Assembly: GCF_015645445.1 (NCBI RefSeq)
Contig: NZ_JADOGI010000089.1
Coordinates: forward strand, 1-40,380
Reading direction: 5' to 3'
From: Nonomuraea cypriaca
GTDB taxonomy: Bacteria > Actinomycetota > Actinomycetes > Streptosporangiales > Streptosporangiaceae
Length of the DNA: 40,380 bases
In this document: positions 36,031-40,380 of the stretch, in pieces
Position numbering within the stretch: position 1 is the stretch's first letter
How the letters are laid out: each line of letters starts with the position of its first letter
Translations under genes and position numbers: made by a program
The notes under the pieces: model-generated
Told to the model about the DNA's origin: nothing
Database searches by the model: none
Seen by the model: only the letters and a program-made list of their open reading frames with translations

Positions 36031-36948
36031 ATGGACCTTGTCCGGCATCTGCGTTACTTCGCCGTCGTGGCGGAGGAGCTCCACTTCGGCAACGCCGCCA
36101 TCCGGCTCGGCATGGCGCAGCCGCCGCTCAGCCAGCGCATCAAGCGGCTGGAGGAGGAGCTGGGCGTGCGGCTGTTCGACCGCTCGGCCCGCCAGGTCCG
36201 GCTCACCGAGGCGGGCAGGCTGCTGCTCGGCGAGGCGCGCGAGATCGTGGCCAGGGTGGACCGGCTGCACGAGCTGGCCAGGCACGGCGAGGGCGCGGTG
36301 CTCAAGGTGGGCGTGCCGCCCGACCTGGCCGCCGCCGTGATCGCCGCGCTGGTCGCCGGCTTCCGCGAGACCAACCCCGAGGTACGTCTCGCGCCCGCCG
36401 AGATCTGGACCGCCGACCAGGTGCCCGCGCTGGCCGAGGGCAGGATCGACGTCGGCCTCGTCCGCCATCCGGTCGCCGCGCCCGGCCTGAGCTTCGGCCA
36501 GGTACTCCTGCAACCGCAGGGCGTGCTGCTGGCCGCGGACGACCCGCTCACCCGCGTCGGCGAGGTGCACCTGGGCGACCTGGCCGGCCGGGAGTTGCTG
36601 ATGCCGCCCAAGGAGGGCGAGCCCGGGATGCACGTCGAGATCATGAGGGAGTGCCGCCGCCACGGCTACGTCCCCGCGCAGGTGCACCAGGGCGCCGGGC
36701 TCGGTCTGGTGCTGGCGGGGGCGGCGGTGGCGTTCGGGCCGAAGGTGGAGCAGCCGGGGCTGGCCTGGCGGCCGCTGCTAGGCTCGCCGATCATGTGCCG
36801 GGTCTCCACCGCCTGGCGCGTGGCGACCACCGCCGTCACCGGGTTCTCGGCCGTGGCCGCGCGGACGTTGAAGGAGAGCGCCGGGATGACGGACGAAGGC
36901 GCCGTGCCCGTACGGCGGATCAGCCGCAGGCCGGGGATGCTGGCGTGA
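36031..36948 (+). CDS. LysR-family transcriptional regulator
   Basis: A 305-residue LysR regulator. Winged helix at 1-60: LRYFAVVAEELHFGNAAIRL and QPPLSQRIKRLEEELGVRLF. Effector-binding domain from about 90 (LKVGVPPDLAAAVIAALVAG) to about 285. The ligand is unknown. It is divergent from the PBP gene and its stop overlaps the start of a beta-lactamase-fold gene by 4 bp (GTGA). By analogy with AmpR it could sense wall fragments or beta-lactams, but AmpR genes are usually divergent from the lactamase, so this is inference. Confidence 0.92.
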   Translation: MDLVRHLRYFAVVAEELHFGNAAIRLGMAQPPLSQRIKRLEEELGVRLFDRSARQVRLTEAGRLLLGEAREIVARVDRLHELARHGEGAVLKVGVPPDLAAAVIAALVAGFRETNPEVRLAPAEIWTADQVPALAEGRIDVGLVRHPVAAPGLSFGQVLLQPQGVLLAADDPLTRVGEVHLGDLAGRELLMPPKEGEPGMHVEIMRECRRHGYVPAQVHQGAGLGLVLAGAAVAFGPKVEQPGLAWRPLLGSPIMCRVSTAWRVATTAVTGFSAVAARTLKESAGMTDEGAVPVRRISRRPGMLA

Positions 36949-37802
36949 GCGCGCCCGATTTCGAGCGCCTGTTCCACGCGGCGGGCGTGACCGGCTGGCT
37001 CTACGCGGCCGACGTCGACACCGGCAGGGAGGTCGGGCACGGCGCCGACGAGCCGCTGCCCACGGCGTCGATGTTCAAGGTGCCGCTGCTGGTGGAGTTC
37101 TGCCGGCAGGCCGACGCCGGGCTGCTCGATCCCAAGGAGCGGGTGACGGTGACCGCAGGGGACCGGGTGTCCGGGCCGACGGGGATCTCGGCGATGCTCG
37201 ACGACGTGACGATCTCGCTGCGCGACCTGGCGTACCTGATGATCGCGGTGAGCGACAACAGCTCGGCGGACCTGCTGCTCAGGCGGGTCGGGATCGGCGC
37301 GATCAACGCCATGCTGGAGGCGTTCGGCCTCGGTGCCTCGCGGGTGGCGCAGAGCGGCCGTGAGCTCCTCGGGAGCCTGGCGGTGGACACCGGGCACGGG
37401 TGGCCGTACCTGGAGCCTGACGACATCGCGCGGATGAGCGCGCTCGACCCCGCGCGGACGAACCGGGCCACCCCGCGCGAGATGGCCGCGCTGTTCGGCC
37501 TGATCTGGCGGGACGAGGCGGCCTCGGCTGAGTCGTGCGCCTGGATGCGCAGCGTGTTCACCATGCAGGTGTGGCCGCACCGGCTGGCCTCCGGCTTCCC
37601 GTACGACGACGTCGCCGTCAGCGGCAAGACCGGCACGTTGCCGACGCTGCGCACCGAGTCCGGCGTCGTCGAATACCCCGACGGGGCGCGCTACGCGGTG
37701 GCCGTCTTCACCCGCTCCTTCAGCACCGCGCTGAACCAGCCGCGAGCCGACGCGGTGATCGGCACGTCCGCACGTATGGCGGTTGACCATCTACGGAGAT
37801 AG
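36945..37802 (+). CDS. Serine beta-lactamase-fold hydrolase without signal peptide
   Basis: A 285-residue protein of the class A beta-lactamase-like fold. Motifs: Ser42-x-x-Lys45 (PTASMFKVP), Ser103-Asp-Asn105 (VSDNSSADLLLRR) and Lys228-Thr-Gly230 (VSGKTGTLP). A clear omega-loop ExxLN, with the general-base Glu of class A enzymes, was not found; the region reads LEPDDIARMSALDPARTN. There is no signal peptide, lipobox or membrane segment, so it should be cytoplasmic. It may be an esterase or amidase rather than a true lactamase. The GTG start at 36945 overlaps the LysR stop. Confidence 0.85.
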   Translation: MSAPDFERLFHAAGVTGWLYAADVDTGREVGHGADEPLPTASMFKVPLLVEFCRQADAGLLDPKERVTVTAGDRVSGPTGISAMLDDVTISLRDLAYLMIAVSDNSSADLLLRRVGIGAINAMLEAFGLGASRVAQSGRELLGSLAVDTGHGWPYLEPDDIARMSALDPARTNRATPREMAALFGLIWRDEAASAESCAWMRSVFTMQVWPHRLASGFPYDDVAVSGKTGTLPTLRTESGVVEYPDGARYAVAVFTRSFSTALNQPRADAVIGTSARMAVDHLRR

Positions 37803-37851
37803 CAAGGTATGTGGAGAGCCGGGTATGACTTTCGTCTGATCGGGCGACAGG

Positions 37852-39837
37852 ATGGGGCACATGGTTGCTGAGGGCGCGCTTCTGTGGGAGCCGAGCGAAG
37901 AGGCCGTCGCGTCGGCCAGGCTGACCCGCTACCTGGAGTGGCTGGGGCGCTCCGGGCCCTATGAGGACGTGTGGCAGTGGTCGGTCGATCATCCGGCCGA
38001 GTTCTGGACGTCGGTCTGGGACTATTTCCAGGTCATCGGGGACCGTGGGGACGGGCCGGCCCTCACCGGGACGATGCCAGATGTGCGGTGGTTCGCCGGG
38101 AGCACGCTCAACTACGCCGAGAACGCGCTGCGCCTGAGCTCGCGCACCGAGGGCACCGCCGTCGTGTTCGTGTCCGAGGACGGCGCCCGCCAGGAGTTGA
38201 CCCGCGCCGAGTTGCGCGAGGAGGTCGCGCGGGTGCGGGCCGGGCTGGTACGCCTCGGCGTCGGGCGGGGCGACCGGGTGGCCGGCTACCTGCCCAACAT
38301 CCCGCAGGCGCTGATCGCCTTCCTCGCCACCGCGTCGCTGGGCGCGATCTGGTCGGCCGGGTCGCCGGACTTCGGGGTGCCCAGCATCGTCGACAGGTTC
38401 CGGCAGATCGAGCCCAAGGTGCTCATCGCGGTCGACGGCTACCACTACAACGGCAAGAGCTACGACCGGTCGGCCGCGGTCAACGAGATCGCCGCCGAGT
38501 TGCCTTCGCTGCGTGCGACCGTGTGGATCCCGTACCTCGCGGCGGCCGGTGAGGGCCGCGCGCCGCAGCACGCCGAACCCGCACCCGCCCACACCGGTGA
38601 GGTGCCGCACGGCGAGGTGATCGGCTGGGAGGGGCTGCGGGCCGAGGAGGGGCCGCTGGAGTTCGAGCGGGTGCCGTTCGACCACCCGCTGTGGATCCTC
38701 TACTCCAGCGGCACGACCGGGCTGCCCAAGCCGATCGTGCACGGGCACGGCGGCGTCGTGCTCGAGCATCTCAAGTCGCTCTCCGTCCACCAGGACCTGG
38801 GCGAGGGCGATGTGTTCTTCTGGTACACCACCACGGGCTGGATGATGTGGAACTACCTCATCGGCGCCCTGCTGGTGGGGGCCACGCCCGTGCTGTACGA
38901 CGGCTCGGCCACCTATCCGTCGCCCGCCGCGCTGTGGCGGATCGCCGCCTCGGAGGGGGTGACGTACTTCGGGGTCGGGGCGCCGTACATCATGGCCTCG
39001 CTGAAGGCCGGGGTTCATCCCGAAGGGCTGGAGCGCCTGCGCGGGGTCGGCTCGACCGGGTCGCCGCTGCCGCCGGAGGGGTTCGCGTGGGTGGCGGCCG
39101 AGCTGCCCGGGATCCCGATCGGGTCGTTCTCCGGCGGCACCGACGTGTGCACGGGCTTCGTCGGGGCCACCATGCTCCACCCGATCAGGGCGGGGATCAT
39201 CCCGTGCCGGTCGCTGGGGGCGAAGGTGGAGTCGTACGACCCCCAAGGCGAGCCGGTGGTCGGCGAGGTGGGCGAACTGGTGGTGACCCAGCCGATGCCG
39301 TCGATGCCGGTGATGTTCTGGAACGACCCCTCCGGCGAGCGGTACTTCGAGAGCTACTTCGACGTCTACCCCGGCGTGTGGCGGCACGGCGACTGGATCA
39401 AGATCAACAAGGACGGCAGCTGCGTGATCTACGGCCGCTCCGACTCGACGCTGAACCGGGGCGGCGTCCGGATGGGTACCAGCGAGTTCTACCGGGTCGT
39501 CGAGCGGTTCGAGGAGATCGCCGACAGCCTGGTGATCGACACGGGCCGGCTCGGGCAGGAGGGCCGGCTGCTCCTGTACGTCACGCTCGCCGAAGGAGTC
39601 ACGCTGACCGAGGGGCTCGAACGTGCCCTCTGCGACGCCCTGCGTCAGGAGCTGTCGCCCCGCCACGTGCCCAACGAGATCAACGTCGTGCCCGGCATCC
39701 CGCGTACGCTCTCCGGGAAGAAGCTGGAGGTCCCCGTACGCAAGATCCTGCTCGGCACGCCCGTCGAGGAGGCGGCCAACCCGGACGCCATGGCCAACCC
39801 GGAGGTGCTGCGCCACTTCAGCCCGTTGGCAGAATGA
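37852..39837 (+). CDS. Acetoacetyl-CoA synthetase
   Basis: A 661-residue acyl-adenylate-forming ligase of the acetoacetate-CoA ligase family, which makes acetoacetyl-CoA from acetoacetate, ATP and CoA. Early family pattern: FWTSVWDYFQVIG and WFAGSTLNYAENAL. P-loop-like motif YSSGTTGLPKPIVHG from residue 284, then TTTGWMMWNYLIGALL and GSFSGGTDVCTGFVG. The C-terminal acyl-adenylate Lys lies in LSGKKLEVPVRKIL. Likely use is ketone-body, leucine or polyhydroxyalkanoate-derived carbon recovery. The start is ATG 37852; ATG 37861 with AGGATGGGG ahead is an alternative. Confidence 0.93.
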   Translation: MGHMVAEGALLWEPSEEAVASARLTRYLEWLGRSGPYEDVWQWSVDHPAEFWTSVWDYFQVIGDRGDGPALTGTMPDVRWFAGSTLNYAENALRLSSRTEGTAVVFVSEDGARQELTRAELREEVARVRAGLVRLGVGRGDRVAGYLPNIPQALIAFLATASLGAIWSAGSPDFGVPSIVDRFRQIEPKVLIAVDGYHYNGKSYDRSAAVNEIAAELPSLRATVWIPYLAAAGEGRAPQHAEPAPAHTGEVPHGEVIGWEGLRAEEGPLEFERVPFDHPLWILYSSGTTGLPKPIVHGHGGVVLEHLKSLSVHQDLGEGDVFFWYTTTGWMMWNYLIGALLVGATPVLYDGSATYPSPAALWRIAASEGVTYFGVGAPYIMASLKAGVHPEGLERLRGVGSTGSPLPPEGFAWVAAELPGIPIGSFSGGTDVCTGFVGATMLHPIRAGIIPCRSLGAKVESYDPQGEPVVGEVGELVVTQPMPSMPVMFWNDPSGERYFESYFDVYPGVWRHGDWIKINKDGSCVIYGRSDSTLNRGGVRMGTSEFYRVVERFEEIADSLVIDTGRLGQEGRLLLYVTLAEGVTLTEGLERALCDALRQELSPRHVPNEINVVPGIPRTLSGKKLEVPVRKILLGTPVEEAANPDAMANPEVLRHFSPLAE

Positions 39838-39862
39838 CCTTGCCGCGAGGCGTGCCCCTCCG

Positions 39863-39879
39863 TTGTTAAAACGTAATAA
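39863..39879. promoter_or_regulatory. Operator-like dyad upstream of the sugar ABC gene
   Basis: TTGTTA-AAACG-TAATAA is a near-perfect dyad (one mismatch) in an otherwise GC-rich gap. Its core TTAAAACG (39866-39873) recurs at 39943-39950, 24 bp before the ABC gene start. It could bind a LacI- or DeoR-type sugar regulator. Confidence 0.4.
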
Positions 39880-39901
39880 TGCACCGCGTGGGCCGGAACT
39901 G

Positions 39902-39931
39902 TTGACGCGTCGTGGCTCGCTGATCTACCGT
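39902..39931 (+). promoter_or_regulatory. Candidate sigma-70 promoter for the sugar ABC operon
   Basis: TTGACG (39902-39907), an 18-bp spacer and TACCGT (39926-39931) form a plausible housekeeping promoter. The start point would fall near 39938, about 35 bp before the ATG at 39974 and overlapping the downstream TTAAAACG copy. Confidence 0.45.
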
Positions 39932-39973
39932 CCTCACACTCCTTAAAACGATTTTGGCTCGGGAGTGCGGCGC

Positions 39974-40380
39974 ATGGATGAGGCTCCCGTTCTGTCCCTC
40001 TCACAGGTCAGCAAGGCGTTCGGTGCGGTGCGGGCCGTACGCGAGGTGTCCCTGGAGCTCTTCCCCGGCGAGGCGCACGCGCTCGCGGGCGAGAACGGCG
40101 CGGGCAAGTCGACGATCGTGAAGATCCTCTCGGGCGTCCACCGGCCCGACTCCGGGCAGATCCTCCTGGACGGCGAGCCGGTGGAGTTCGGCGGGCCGGC
40201 CGACGCGCAGCGGGCCGGTGTGGCGGTGATCTACCAGGAGCCGACCCTGTTCCCTGACCTGTCGGTCATGGAGAACATCTTCATGAGCCGCCAGCCACGC
40301 GGCCGCCTCGGCATCGACCGGCGGGCCATGCGCGCGGCCACCGCCGAGCTGTTCGCCAGGCTCGGGGTGCCCCTCGACCC
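39974..40380 (+). CDS. Sugar ABC transporter ATP-binding protein (partial, N-terminus)
   Basis: The first 135 residues of an RbsA/XylG/rhamnose-type ATPase; the window ends inside the gene. The start reads MDEAPVLSLSQVSKAFGAV, Walker A is GENGAGKST (about residues 43-51) and the Q-loop is VIYQEPTLFPDLSVMENIF. Full family members are about 500 residues with two ATPase halves that drive a sugar-import permease. The sugar cannot be told from this part; the sequence style is close to rhamnose or ribose systems. It lies 136 bp after acetoacetyl-CoA synthetase with its own promoter-like region. Confidence 0.85.
   Translation, partial: MDEAPVLSLSQVSKAFGAVRAVREVSLELFPGEAHALAGENGAGKSTIVKILSGVHRPDSGQILLDGEPVEFGGPADAQRAGVAVIYQEPTLFPDLSVMENIFMSRQPRGRLGIDRRAMRAATAELFARLGVPLD

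Overview
The window is very GC-rich, with GTG starts, overlapping stop/start junctions and actinobacterial gene families throughout (MtrA/MtrB/LpqB, long-form HPF, SecA with a C-terminal zinc motif, an Rv3235-like protein, a DasR-like GntR regulator, an HGxxPAAW-like small membrane protein). It most resembles the chromosome of a sporulating actinomycete, probably of the Streptosporangiales (Nonomuraea-like). That placement rests on remembered family and synteny patterns, not on a search. No rRNA, tRNA, CRISPR, phage or IS element was recognised.

Region 1 (196-7850) is a membrane-stress or morphogenesis-type module: RDD protein, SpoIIM-like protein, DUF58, MoxR ATPase, DUF4350, DUF4129 and a polytopic membrane protein. 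The gene set matches the Mycobacterium tuberculosis Rv3689-Rv3695 cluster. The minus-strand genes are chained by GTGA or 11-bp overlaps and, between MoxR and DUF58, by a 27-codon mini-ORF. The module is divergent from region 2 (8121-15183): mtrA-mtrB-lpqB (envelope and cell-cycle two-component system), a ComF-like phosphoribosyltransferase, a 627-bp spacer, long-form HPF and an orphan NarL-type response regulator.

Region 3 (15213-21129) holds a Uma2-family nuclease-like protein, an AlkX/YcaQ-like DNA glycosylase homologue, a small membrane protein, secA and a convergent Rv3235-like gene separated from secA by a strong bidirectional terminator.

Region 4 (21355-30423) is an N-acetylglucosamine phosphotransferase island. 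Two tandem EIIC permeases and a DasR-like repressor lie on the minus strand. A SIS-domain sugar-phosphate deaminase/isomerase, EIIB, EIIA, HPr, enzyme I and a GH3 (NagZ-like) lipoprotein lie on the plus strand. A perfect 22-bp palindrome of dre type sits between the two arms and a second dre-like site precedes HPr, so the whole set is probably one DasR-type regulon: release GlcNAc outside, import and phosphorylate it, then deaminate GlcN-6-P.

Region 5 (30431-40380) is mixed. It contains a solitary ATP synthase subunit a, three HAD-superfamily genes whose motif I departs from DxD in three different ways (one apparently starting at ATC), a DUF6912-like protein, a class B penicillin-binding protein divergent from a LysR regulator, a serine beta-lactamase-fold protein overlapping the LysR gene and lacking a signal peptide, acetoacetyl-CoA synthetase, and the start of a sugar ABC transporter ATPase cut by the window end.
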